DNA of 26,228 nt from an uncultured Selenomonas sp. Lineage in GTDB: Bacteria > Bacillota > Negativicutes > Selenomonadales > Selenomonadaceae. Shown here piece after piece: positions 6,050-13,270 of the stretch. The stretch spans positions 1 through 26,228 of the forward strand of contig CALGGN010000221.1 in the NCBI GenBank assembly GCA_937915915.1. The letters are read 5' to 3'. Below the pieces are notes generated by a model. That model searched no databases and was not told where the DNA came from. It saw nothing but the letters and a program-made list of their open reading frames with translations. The position numbers were made by a program, and so were the translations under genes. Every line of letters starts with the position of its first letter. Within the stretch, counting starts at the first letter, position 1.

Positions 6050-8002
6050 TCAATCCTTCTGATAAAATTGGCATTCAAAACCATCTGCTCGAAGGAGCAA
6101 TCCCTCTGCCCATTTGGGTGTTCTCGCCATCTGCTCACAAACGGCAGGAAGGGATACACGCTTGTCGCACTCGATGATAAGCTCGTCGTGGACATGGGCA
6201 ACAATATCCATGAAGCTGAGTGATTGCATGGAGTGGCAGAGCAAGTCCCGGCTGATGGCTTGGGTGATATTTTCTACCAACTTGGGTCCGTATGACTCCA
6301 AGCGCACCCACTTCTTTGCCGTGTTCAGCCCCATGTAGGTAATGCTCTCGCCGCCGAACTGATTCTCGCCAATGCGCGGCTTGGCGTATGCCAGCCGCCG
6401 TCCGTTCGGCAGTTCGATGAACATCATGCCGCTCCGGTAGATGAATTTCAGACCGTGCGTTTCCGTGGTGGTGCGCTCCTTGATAGATTTCTTGGCGGCA
6501 TTGTCCACAGACCACCAGAATTCCACAATATGGGGATTGGCCTCACGCCATGCGTCCACCAGTGGTTTCAGTTCATCTTCTTTCATGCCTGACTCCAATG
6601 CGCCGAAAGCCTTGAGCGCGCCAACGGAGCCGCCGTAACCACAGGCCAGTTCCGCTTGCTTCCCTTTCTGCCGTAGATGCCCGTTCTCGCCGTGCTTCAC
6701 CACGTTGCAATGGAACATCCTCGAAGCCGTGGCACAGTAAATATCGCCGTTATTGGCAAATACATCCATACGCCACTTCTCCCCGGCAAGCCATGAAAGC
6801 ACCCGTGCCTCGATAGCGGAGAAGTCCGCCACGATAAACTTCCGTCCCTCCTTGGGGACAAACGCCGTGCGGATAAGCTGGGAAAGCACGTCGGGAACGG
6901 AGTCGTAGAGCGAACTCAATGCGGCAAAGTCACCGCTACGCACAAGGTCACGAGCCTGTGCGAGATCGGCGAGGTGGTTCTGGGGAAGATTTTGGAGTTG
7001 CACAATGCGCCCTGCGAATCGCCCGGTGCGGTTGGCTCCGTAGAATTGGAACATCCCACGGGCGCGACTGTCCTTGCAGACGGCGTTCTGCATAGCCTGA
7101 TATTTTTTCACGGAGGATTTGGCAAGCTGTTGGCGCAGGGACAGGACATCGGATAACGGAGGCTCGGCGGTCTTGAGCAGGTTTGCCACGGACTTCTTGT
7201 CAAGGGAATCTGCTTCTATACCACGGGCAGAGAGCCAGTCCTTCATTTGCGCCACGCTGTTGGGGTTGTCCAGCCCCGTGAGTTCCTGCATTTTTGTCAT
7301 GAGCCTGTCCTTGCTAATCCCGTCAATCCTGATGGCGTTTTCAACCAAGGGCATATCCAGACGGATGCCACGGTCGTTTATCTCTTGGTCGATGTGGTAT
7401 TCGTCCCAGACGAAGTCCGGCACGGGGTATTTGGCAAGACGGCTCTGGATTGCCATCTCAACCTCCACGTCCCGGCGGTTGTACGCCTTGAAGGTTTCCC
7501 ACTTCTCTCCCTTCGGCTCGTGGAACGGGGGAGCGGAGAAGTAGCGGATGAGAGCCTTGCCCTCGGTCATCTTCTGTTCTTCAAGGCCGAGGACGCTGCC
7601 AACGGCAGCAAGGGAGAGGGGCAAGCCCATATATGCCGCCCAGACCATCGTGCATCGCCAGCCGATGGGATTGAGGAAACGGGCACACTCGGTGGAGAGC
7701 GGATGCCTGTCGTGGAAAGGGTCGAGGAACATACCCAGATCCGACAGGTACCGGGACAGGCATACACGCTCGAAGTTGGCGTTGAAAGCCCATTTGATGA
7801 TATTGTCATCGGTGAGAGCGTCCAGTATCTCCTGCGGAATCCTCTCCCCATTGGCAATGTCGATGACCTTCACCTCGCCACCGTCCACGGCATAGCCGAA
7901 GAGCAGGATAGCGAAATCCGGCGATTCGGCGTAGCGATAAACACCGCTCTTGCCGATGTCCACGGCGCTCCGGGTTTCGATGTCGATACTGATTGTGTTC
8001 AT
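6050..8002 (-). CDS. Phage family A DNA polymerase (PolA type) with 3'-5' exonuclease
   Basis: 650 residues from the ATG at 8002, with AAGGAGG 7 nt upstream, overlapping the preceding stop (ATGA). The exonuclease Exo I motif is SIDIETRS (D7, E9), and the Exo III-like AYNRRDVEVE lies near 174-183. Polymerase motif A is VADFSAIEARVLSWLAGE (catalytic Asp near 393). Motif B is RQKGKQAELACGYGG, with the Lys and Tyr-Gly of the O helix (about 444-458). Motif C is HVHDELI, with catalytic Asp near 606. No 5'-nuclease domain is seen, as is usual for phage enzymes of this length. It replicates phage DNA together with the primase-helicase. All catalytic motifs are intact. Confidence 0.96.
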   Translation of the reverse strand: MNTISIDIETRSAVDIGKSGVYRYAESPDFAILLFGYAVDGGEVKVIDIANGERIPQEILDALTDDNIIKWAFNANFERVCLSRYLSDLGMFLDPFHDRHPLSTECARFLNPIGWRCTMVWAAYMGLPLSLAAVGSVLGLEEQKMTEGKALIRYFSAPPFHEPKGEKWETFKAYNRRDVEVEMAIQSRLAKYPVPDFVWDEYHIDQEINDRGIRLDMPLVENAIRIDGISKDRLMTKMQELTGLDNPNSVAQMKDWLSARGIEADSLDKKSVANLLKTAEPPLSDVLSLRQQLAKSSVKKYQAMQNAVCKDSRARGMFQFYGANRTGRFAGRIVQLQNLPQNHLADLAQARDLVRSGDFAALSSLYDSVPDVLSQLIRTAFVPKEGRKFIVADFSAIEARVLSWLAGEKWRMDVFANNGDIYCATASRMFHCNVVKHGENGHLRQKGKQAELACGYGGSVGALKAFGALESGMKEDELKPLVDAWREANPHIVEFWWSVDNAAKKSIKERTTTETHGLKFIYRSGMMFIELPNGRRLAYAKPRIGENQFGGESITYMGLNTAKKWVRLESYGPKLVENITQAISRDLLCHSMQSLSFMDIVAHVHDELIIECDKRVSLPAVCEQMARTPKWAEGLLLRADGFECQFYQKD

Positions 8003-8175
8003 GACTGCCTCCTTCCTGCCAACTGCCCCCGCAGCCAACACCATACCCTCGTGATTCCATCCTCGTATGCAGACCGCAGGATGCCCTCGCTCCGTGCATC
8101 TTCCAGCCCAAGTTCATAGCCCTTCGACAGCCCCTGCATATACGCCGCCTGTAGCCGTTTGTTTATATCCTTCAT
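7999..8175 (-). CDS. Small phage protein before the polymerase gene
   Basis: 58 residues from the ATG at 8175, which has an AGGAGG 6 nt upstream (MKDINKRLQAAYMQGLSKGY). The longer open frame upstream lacks such a site and runs through a hairpin. It is mostly helical and charged (ELGLEDARSEGILRSAYEDG). Its stop overlaps the polymerase start as ATGA, which suggests coupled translation and perhaps a partner role. I recognise no family. Confidence 0.6.
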   Translation of the reverse strand: MKDINKRLQAAYMQGLSKGYELGLEDARSEGILRSAYEDGITRVWCWLRGQLAGRRQS

Positions 8176-8187
8176 GGTGTGCCTCCT

Positions 8188-8215
8188 AAAAAGGCGGCAG
8201 CGCAGTGCTGCCGCC
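8188..8215 (-). terminator. GC-rich hairpin with T-tract inside the replication operon
   Basis: A perfect 9-bp stem (GGCGGCAGC with GCTGCCGCC, 5-nt loop) is followed on the minus strand by five T, and then directly by the AGGAGG of the next gene. It has full intrinsic-terminator form between the ssDNA-binding protein gene and the polymerase genes. It could limit how much polymerase mRNA is made relative to the upstream genes, or be removed by a phage antitermination mechanism. Confidence 0.6.
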
Positions 8216-8236
8216 CCACAGGTCAATCAGAATCTG

Positions 8237-8797
8237 TCAGCTGAGAAAATCCTCGTTCTCGTCGGCGAAATCGTCCTCGGCACGGGTCTTGCCGCCAAGC
8301 GGCTCCCCGTCGGAAATCTTCTGCAAATTGTTGAGTCCGCAGGCGATGCCGCGATTGCCGTTGCTGTTGAAAGCGTAGAAATTGATGCTGGCGCGACCGT
8401 ACACGCCGGAATACACCTCGGAGTGGTCGAGGATCGGATTGCGGGCGGCATCTACGATACCGGGAGCCGTTGCGCTGTTGGCGTTGACGAAGTAGCTGTC
8501 CTTGTACGCCTCGTCATCGGGACGCTCCGCATCGCCATCCCGGAGCGGATTCTTGATGACCGAGAGAGCCGGGACGGACTTGCTGTTGCCCTTGAGCTTG
8601 GACTGCCCTTCCTCGTAGGCTGCCTGAATGGCGTTCTTCACAGCCGTCACGGTCTTGGTGTCGGACTTGGGGATAATGAGCGACACACTGAACTTGGGCG
8701 CGCCGCCGTTGATGGACTTGGCTTGCCAGACGTTGGCATAGCTCCAACGGGTCTTGACCCCGGTGATAACCTTGGTGGGATTTGCGAACTTTGCCAT
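8237..8797 (-). CDS. DUF2815 family ssDNA-binding protein
   Basis: 186 residues (MAKFANPTKVITGVKTRWSY). The order of features matches DUF2815, a phage family with a T7 gp2.5-like OB fold: TRWSYANVW near the start, PKFSVSLIIPKSDTKT, a DSYFVNANS segment, and YGRASINFYAFN near the end, followed by an acidic tail (DDFADENEDFLS). Such acidic tails are usual in single-stranded DNA-binding proteins and recruit replication partners. AAGGAGG lies 8-9 nt before the ATG. It follows the DUF2800 gene by 1 bp, the usual pairing of these two families in Firmicute phages. Confidence 0.88.
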   Translation of the reverse strand: MAKFANPTKVITGVKTRWSYANVWQAKSINGGAPKFSVSLIIPKSDTKTVTAVKNAIQAAYEEGQSKLKGNSKSVPALSVIKNPLRDGDAERPDDEAYKDSYFVNANSATAPGIVDAARNPILDHSEVYSGVYGRASINFYAFNSNGNRGIACGLNNLQKISDGEPLGGKTRAEDDFADENEDFLS

Positions 8798-8798
8798 A

Positions 8799-9926
8799 TT
8801 ATTTGTCCTCCTTAAAATCTTCTGCTGCCGTGTTCATCACAGGCCGTTTGTCGCTCAGGGGAACGAGGGTGGGTTTCCCCTGCGGCTTCATGACGAGACT
8901 GCCCAGCAGCTCCTCAAACTTGGTTTTGCCTAAAAGTGCGGTCATAGCCGTGATGCCCAGGAGTTTTTGCTCGTAAGGCTCGAACCCGGCATCCTGCACG
9001 GCCTTGGCGACCTTCGCCTCGTCGGTGTATTTCCTATTGGAGCGTCCCTCGACAAGTTTCCATTCCGTCCACTGCTTGCCTTGAATAGCCTGTTGCAGGG
9101 CATATTCCTTGACATCGGTTGCCCAGCGAGTGAGTTCGTCCGCTTTTGCCAGTACCGCCTCGACTTCTGCGTCCTCCAAGGTAGGCGGCATCTCGAAGTC
9201 GTACCGGGCAAGTTCCAGATTGTATTCTGCCCGTTTGCGGCAGGTCGCCTTGACCTTGCAGAACTGGCAATGGTTTCCGGCGTAGAACTCTCCCTCGCCG
9301 CTGTATGCGAGTTTGGCTGCGGGGACGAGCGTTTCATCTGCCCATGCCAACAGGTCTGCCTTGGAAATAGTGAACTCGCTGATATTGGTGAGCCGGGGCT
9401 GGAAGATGACCATCAGCACCGAATCGATGTCGTAGAGTCCATCGAACATCTGGATACAGCCCAAGGCGTAGCACATCATCTGGGGATTGCGCTCGGCGGC
9501 AACCTCGATGCCCTTGCCGTGCTTGTAGTCCACGATGCAGACGGTCGAGCCTGCGATGATGAGCGTGTCCGCCGTGCCGAAGCCGTCCGGCACATATTGG
9601 GAGAAGTCCACTTTTTGTTCCACCATCACCACGGTGTCGCGGCTTTCTTCCCGGAACTGGCTGACCAGTCCCATGACGAACAGGGAGTATGCCTCGGCGC
9701 AATCTTCCATCTCGCTGTCATAGGTAGCGAGTTTCTTGGACGGGTCGCGCACCTTCTCGCCCAGAGCCTTGCGGAGCTTGTACTCGCAGAGGGCATGGGC
9801 ATCCGTCCCTTGGGCGGCATACTCGCTGGGAGTATCTGCTTTCGCTGCATTGAGCCTTGCCGACGGCGGACAAGCAATCCACCGCGCCGCCGACGATGCG
9901 GAGAGGACTGCGTGTTTACTTGCCAA
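8799..9926 (-). CDS. DUF2800 family PD-(D/E)XK nuclease (Cas4/RecB-like)
   Basis: 375 residues, beginning at a TTG codon with AAGGAGG 9 nt upstream and overlapping the 3' end of the preceding gene; no ATG is better placed. The N-terminus SASSAARWIACPPSARLN and AAQGTDAHALCEYKL are typical of DUF2800. The nuclease core has GTADTLIIAGSTVCIVDYKH (Asp ... Asp-x-Lys) followed by NPQMMCYALG, and a Cys-rich CQFCKVKATCRKR near residues 226-240 that may hold part of an iron-sulfur cluster, as in Cas4 and AddB. It likely acts as a recombination exonuclease next to the ssDNA-binding protein. This partnership resembles phage exonuclease/annealing modules, but no annealase is visible. Confidence 0.88.
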   Translation of the reverse strand: MASKHAVLSASSAARWIACPPSARLNAAKADTPSEYAAQGTDAHALCEYKLRKALGEKVRDPSKKLATYDSEMEDCAEAYSLFVMGLVSQFREESRDTVVMVEQKVDFSQYVPDGFGTADTLIIAGSTVCIVDYKHGKGIEVAAERNPQMMCYALGCIQMFDGLYDIDSVLMVIFQPRLTNISEFTISKADLLAWADETLVPAAKLAYSGEGEFYAGNHCQFCKVKATCRKRAEYNLELARYDFEMPPTLEDAEVEAVLAKADELTRWATDVKEYALQQAIQGKQWTEWKLVEGRSNRKYTDEAKVAKAVQDAGFEPYEQKLLGITAMTALLGKTKFEELLGSLVMKPQGKPTLVPLSDKRPVMNTAAEDFKEDK

Positions 9927-10218
9927 TCGACTCTGCCTCCTTCAGCACCGCTTCATAATGCTCCGGGGCAATCTCACTGAGTTTCGATACACCGAACTTG
10001 CCGATGAGGTTCTTGACCTCCGCTCCGTGTCCGGCAACGCTAAGAGCCATCAGGGCGGTACGCACTTCCTCCAAGGTGGGCGTTGCCGCCGCAGGGGACT
10101 GCGCCTCCTGCTCTTCGCCTTTGGGAATCTGGACGAATTCCTCCAGAGCATCCGCCAGCCGCCGAAGGCTGGCTGCGATGTCGGCGGCAATTGCTGCCTG
10201 TTCCCTCACGGGAATCAC
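9916..10218 (-). CDS. Small phage protein of the type often labelled 'Rrp5-like'
   Basis: 100 residues. The N-terminal half is helical (REQAAIAADIAASLRRLADAL), an Ala/Pro/Glu linker follows, and the C-terminal domain PTLEEVRTALMALSVAG, then KNLIGKFGVSKLSEIAPEHY, is one seen in many Firmicute phages and often annotated as an rRNA biogenesis Rrp5-like protein; that label is probably not functional. The start is a GTG at 10218, which overlaps the stop of an 18-codon leader peptide (GTGA). A second GTG at 10209 is also possible. It precedes the nuclease gene and overlaps its start. Confidence 0.72.
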   Translation of the reverse strand: MIPVREQAAIAADIAASLRRLADALEEFVQIPKGEEQEAQSPAAATPTLEEVRTALMALSVAGHGAEVKNLIGKFGVSKLSEIAPEHYEAVLKEAESIGK

Positions 10219-10271
10219 TTCCTTCCTTTTTGCAATGGTTGTCTCGGCTTGGTGGCGAGTTGCCCCACCAC
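10215..10271 (-). CDS. Candidate 18-codon leader peptide
   Basis: A GTG-GTG start follows AAAGGAGG at 6 nt spacing. The peptide reads VVGQLATKPRQPLQKGRK and its TGA stop overlaps the GTG start of the next gene. The strong ribosome binding site and the coupled stop/start support translation. The same bases form a hairpin (TGGTGG pairing with CCACCA), so this may be a regulatory leader rather than a functional peptide. Confidence 0.45.
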   Translation of the reverse strand: MVGQLATKPRQPLQKGRK

Positions 10272-10282
10272 CGAAATCCTCC

Positions 10283-10322
10283 TTTCATAATTGAGAGGAC
10301 AAAAAAGCCGATTCTGGCCACC
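10283..10322 (-). repeat. Copy B of the 40-bp intergenic element
   Basis: Read on the minus strand it begins 7 nt after the stop of the sigma-like gene: GGTGGCCAGAAT, 9 nt, TGTCCTCT, 3 nt, TTATGA. Words and spacing match copy A at 6004-6043. It stands immediately before the ribosome binding site of the leader peptide and the Rrp5-like, DUF2800 and DUF2815 genes. Structured RNA motifs named after DUF2800 and DUF2815 have been described upstream of those genes, and this element may be part of one. Confidence 0.65.
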
Positions 10323-10328
10323 GGATTT

Positions 10329-10988
10329 TCACAAAAATTTTTTCAGATGCTCCCGCAAGGGCGGCAGAACCTTTGCCATGCGCTTTTGGACGCTGGTTTT
10401 GGACTTGAAATTCAGCTTCTTGGCAATCTCGCGTTCGGTCTTGCCATCGGCCTTCATCAGCAGGATCTGTAGGTCAACAGGATCGAGATTGCGGACGACC
10501 CTGTACATTTCGTCGTATGCCTTTTTCCGGGCGAAAGTATCTGCCACATCGTCCTGTGTCGGCAAATTCTCGCTTTTCCTGTCCACTAGGAAATTGACGG
10601 ACTCTTTCATATAAACCCTATGCGGGCATTCATCGCAGACCTGATACGGGCAAGATTGTGTCTTATCTTTATAGATGCAATCCCATTCACGCTTTTCTCG
10701 GCGATCCTCACGCCAGATGGGGCGCATCAAACGGGTGTATTTCTCTGCTTCCACGGGTGCATAGATGGGCTTCCCTGCAACCTTGAGAAAGCACTCGCCG
10801 TTCTCGCGACGGTTGATGAGCTCTTCCAGAGTGGTGTGGCGGCTCTCGCCGTTTTCGTGGATCTTGACAGGCTTGGGGATATATGCCTCGATGCTAGGCG
10901 AGTAGTCGAACTGATAGCCCCGGCGCAGAAGGTCATTGACCTCCCGGGTGGTGTATTCGTTGATTTGACCGTTGAGTAAGATTTTCAT
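10329..10988 (-). CDS. Phage sigma-factor-like / HTH regulatory protein
   Basis: 219 residues from the ATG at 10988 (MKILLNGQINEYTTREVNDL). A Cys cluster, CIYKDKTQSCPYQVCDEC near residues 125-142, may bind zinc. The C-terminal part is helix-turn-helix like sigma region 4: YRVVRNLDPVDLQILLMKA, then KTEREIAKKLNFKSKTSVQ, then KRMAKVLPPLREHLKKFL. This layout is common for a regulator at the head of Firmicute-phage replication operons. The GGAG ribosome binding site is buried in a perfect 13-bp hairpin, so translation is probably regulated. It may direct transcription of the operon that follows. Confidence 0.7.
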   Translation of the reverse strand: MKILLNGQINEYTTREVNDLLRRGYQFDYSPSIEAYIPKPVKIHENGESRHTTLEELINRRENGECFLKVAGKPIYAPVEAEKYTRLMRPIWREDRREKREWDCIYKDKTQSCPYQVCDECPHRVYMKESVNFLVDRKSENLPTQDDVADTFARKKAYDEMYRVVRNLDPVDLQILLMKADGKTEREIAKKLNFKSKTSVQKRMAKVLPPLREHLKKFL

Positions 10989-10991
10989 TTG

Positions 10992-11034
10992 TCTCCATGT
11001 CCTTTCTGCCTTGGCAGGACGAAGGACATGGAGA
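10992..11034 (-). promoter_or_regulatory. Perfect 13-bp hairpin sequestering the sigma-like gene's ribosome binding site
   Basis: Arms TCTCCATGTCCTT and AAGGACATGGAGA are exact complements. Within the loop CTGCC and GGCAG can pair too. The 3' arm contains the GGAGA that serves as ribosome binding site and ends 3 nt before the ATG. In the folded RNA the gene cannot be initiated, so something must open or replace this stem. Confidence 0.7.
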
Positions 11035-11064
11035 AGGCCTGCGGACATAGGAATCCACAGGCCT
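11035..11064 (-). promoter_or_regulatory. Second leader hairpin upstream of the sigma-like gene
   Basis: On the minus strand AGGCCTGTGGA pairs with TCCGCAGGCCT (11 bp including one G-U) around an 8-nt loop. It directly abuts the ribosome-binding-site hairpin, giving a tandem two-stem leader. Confidence 0.6.
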
Positions 11065-11068
11065 CAAC

Positions 11069-11218
11069 TTAGAGTGCAAAAAGGCGAGGGTATTCCACTC
11101 CGGTGGCAAGCCTCCCGTTAAACGAGAAACTTGTGACCTTCTGAATATCCTTCGCCCATGTGCACCTAGGCGCGATATTATTTTTTCTATCGAACTGAGT
11201 CGTGGCTCCGTTCGACAT
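11069..11218 (-). CDS. Possible 49-codon ORF in the leader of the sigma-like gene
   Basis: An ATG-started frame of 49 codons, beginning MSNGATTQFDRKNNIAPR and ending SFSFNGRLATGVEYPRLFAL, stops 2 nt before the leader hairpins (11064). The amino-acid composition is protein-like, but no Shine-Dalgarno precedes the ATG; a TACAAT box lies 4 nt upstream, so a leaderless message is conceivable. The first codons include an inverted repeat (TCGAAC with GTTCGA). It may instead be a conserved non-coding leader. No family is recognised. Confidence 0.35.
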   Translation of the reverse strand: MSNGATTQFDRKNNIAPRCTWAKDIQKVTSFSFNGRLATGVEYPRLFAL

Positions 11219-11231
11219 TTATATTGTAGCG

Positions 11232-11280
11232 AAAAAAATACGGGATTTGTGGACATGTTATGTCATGCCACAAATCCCGT
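11232..11280 (-). terminator. Strong intrinsic terminator at the island/prophage junction
   Basis: Perfect 13-bp arms ACGGGATTTGTGG and CCACAAATCCCGT enclose a 15-nt loop with further CATG pairing. On the minus strand the hairpin is followed by a run of seven T. It is the second of two terminators downstream of the defence operon and insulates the phage operon from it. Confidence 0.8.
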
Positions 11281-11338
11281 CATTACAGGGGTTATAGCTT
11301 ATTGATTTCTGTTGTTTGCCTATCAAATCCCGACAAAT

Positions 11339-11370
11339 AAAAAAAGAGCCGGACAACTTATGTCCAACTC
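11339..11370 (-). terminator. Intrinsic terminator of the restriction-modification operon
   Basis: Twelve bp after the stop of the M78 peptidase gene, GAGTTGGACA pairs with TGTCCGGCTC (10 bp with two G-U pairs, 5-nt loop) and seven T follow. The form and position are those of the operon's own terminator. Confidence 0.85.
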
Positions 11371-11382
11371 ATGAAAAAAATT

Positions 11383-13245
11383 TTAGAAGGCAACATTCCT
11401 ATTATGCAAAAATTCTCGGATATAGGTTATTGACCGAGCATATAAGTGTTGTAATGCTGTCCATAGTGCTTGATGTTCTTTCTTTGCCATGTTTATATGC
11501 CAAGGAGCCATTCTCTGTATCTCGGTACTAATCATCGGCGGTATTTGCATGGAAAGAAGTATAGCGGCAAGAGTGTCAAATGTGCCATGAGTACCAGCCA
11601 TTACACGTTTTACAGTTCTGGCATCTTTCAATATTTCGTTGGCGATTTCTTCTTCATCCATGCCGCGCCATTCCATCAACGCCTGCATTGCCTCAGCGTA
11701 AGTTCTGGGAAGTTTATTGTACATAGCAATTTCATCTTCCCATATTTCTTGAAATCTCTGTTGCTTGCGTTCATCTTTTGCGTGTTCCAATCCATTATGA
11801 TATTGAAAATCAAACACAACATCGGAGTCCCTATCCCTGTTTAAGAAGCATTCCGTAAAATACCGCTGTTTATCCCTGGTTTTTATAGACATTTCAAAGA
11901 CGATGCAACACTCGTCCATATGATTTCGAGCATATTCCGTCAGTTGCAAATCGCCAACCGAATCGCAACAAACATACTCCGGCGAATAAAGTACTAAATG
12001 AGAATCAACATAAACAAAATACTGCGATTCCTCGGATTCCCGCAATTCGTAACTGCAAAATCCCTGCATCATCATGTCGTCTTCACTGATGGAGAACGTC
12101 TGATTTTTTCCGAGAAATCCTTTCTTCCAAGTGTGCGGGGCAATATAATGGTTATCAAGCCAAATAAAAGTACCTTCAGCCTCTTCGTAGCCGATATTGC
12201 TGAGTCGAATTTTTGCCGATAGCCGGGATACTACGAAGAATTCTGCTAAACTTTCAATAACCGATGGCATTACATCAATAAGAGAAGATGCGCCGGTTTC
12301 TTTTAGAAATTGCTTTATGAATTCATTGGCTTTACGCTTAAACATTGTTATGGGCATCTGTACGCGAGGAGTCAAGCTATTCGCCTGCCATTCAATGACA
12401 TCGGCTTTTGTCCATTTATCAAGACCGTTTATTCCTCCGGCAACACGGCACTCAATTTTTGATATGTTAGTATCGAACAACCGCTCCAATTCAAATGCTC
12501 TACGATGATATGCCCAATGTAAACATTCGTGAATGATAGTATTGTTGAGTGCTCCCAGATTGCGGAGGAAGAATACATTGGGGTCGACAAAGATAGTTCC
12601 GGCATCAACTCTTATAATTTTGATTTGCTCTGTGTTTTCATCATAATAAACGGCATCGCTGTCGTGAAAATATACTCTTCCAAATACCGAGCAATCAGCG
12701 GTAATGCTTAAAACTTTTTTCCGTAACTTCATATGTTTGACAAGTACATCTGGATTTACCCACATAGGGGTATTGAGCACTTCGGGATAATAGGTTTGCA
12801 GAAAAGAGGTGGCTTCATTTTCTAAGTCATCATTTCTGATAATGGGGACAAAGCCATCGGTAAGAGCATTTCGTATTTTATCTTTGCCCCAATAAGGAGT
12901 AATGCTAATGCATTCAAAATCTTTTAAACTACATTCGAGATCACCCTTAGCCTTTATCATGTACCACAGCTCAATTTCATCTTCGTCATCGTAATGATAG
13001 TCTCCTTCTTTGGCAATAACCGTAGCGACCACAATTATTGATGCATCGATTGTCAAATCTTCGTATTTGCCGCCTACATCTACTCTCTTGATTTCAATAT
13101 CGGATAGGCTATAGCTTCCCAAGCGATGCAGCCGATGGACTTTCTCTTCCACTTCGTCTGGGTGTACATCAATATAAGCATCCACGAAGTCAAAGATAAT
13201 GTTATAAAGATGCTGATTTATATACGCTTTGAATGAGCGTTCCAT
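11383..13245 (-). CDS. Large M78 (ImmA/IrrE-like) zinc metallopeptidase in the R-M operon
   Basis: 620 residues. The N-terminal 220 residues are mixed alpha/beta and unrecognised. The zinc site is IIHECLHWAYH (HExxH at 239-243) with the downstream third-ligand motif IEWQANSLTPRVQMP (Glu285), which matches the E-W-x-A-N ... M-P signature of M78 peptidases. A middle region (about 310-520) is unassigned. The C-terminus has an HTH-like segment, ALMEWRGMDEEEIANEIL, then DARTVKRVMAGTHGTFDTLA. M78 enzymes of phages and mobile elements cut repressors or act in stress signalling. Here the gene lies 25 bp after the nuclease gene and before the terminator, so it belongs to the same transcript. It could control R-M expression or be an extra effector. 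It is much longer than ImmA (about 150 residues). Confidence 0.82.
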   Translation of the reverse strand: MERSFKAYINQHLYNIIFDFVDAYIDVHPDEVEEKVHRLHRLGSYSLSDIEIKRVDVGGKYEDLTIDASIIVVATVIAKEGDYHYDDEDEIELWYMIKAKGDLECSLKDFECISITPYWGKDKIRNALTDGFVPIIRNDDLENEATSFLQTYYPEVLNTPMWVNPDVLVKHMKLRKKVLSITADCSVFGRVYFHDSDAVYYDENTEQIKIIRVDAGTIFVDPNVFFLRNLGALNNTIIHECLHWAYHRRAFELERLFDTNISKIECRVAGGINGLDKWTKADVIEWQANSLTPRVQMPITMFKRKANEFIKQFLKETGASSLIDVMPSVIESLAEFFVVSRLSAKIRLSNIGYEEAEGTFIWLDNHYIAPHTWKKGFLGKNQTFSISEDDMMMQGFCSYELRESEESQYFVYVDSHLVLYSPEYVCCDSVGDLQLTEYARNHMDECCIVFEMSIKTRDKQRYFTECFLNRDRDSDVVFDFQYHNGLEHAKDERKQQRFQEIWEDEIAMYNKLPRTYAEAMQALMEWRGMDEEEIANEILKDARTVKRVMAGTHGTFDTLAAILLSMQIPPMISTEIQRMAPWHINMAKKEHQALWTALQHLYARSITYIREFLHNRNVAF

Positions 13246-13270
13246 AACACCGTACCTCTCTCATAGAGTC

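Noticed and set aside
7247..8119. Plus-strand open frame of 290 codons over the DNA polymerase gene
   Set aside because: It is antisense to conserved exonuclease and polymerase motifs, has no ribosome binding site and looks like a compositional shadow in GC-rich DNA.
11218..11251. Standard promoter for the sigma-like gene inside the terminator tail
   Set aside because: A TACAAT box is present, but at 17-nt spacing the -35 would be CACAAA, too poor to list as a promoter.
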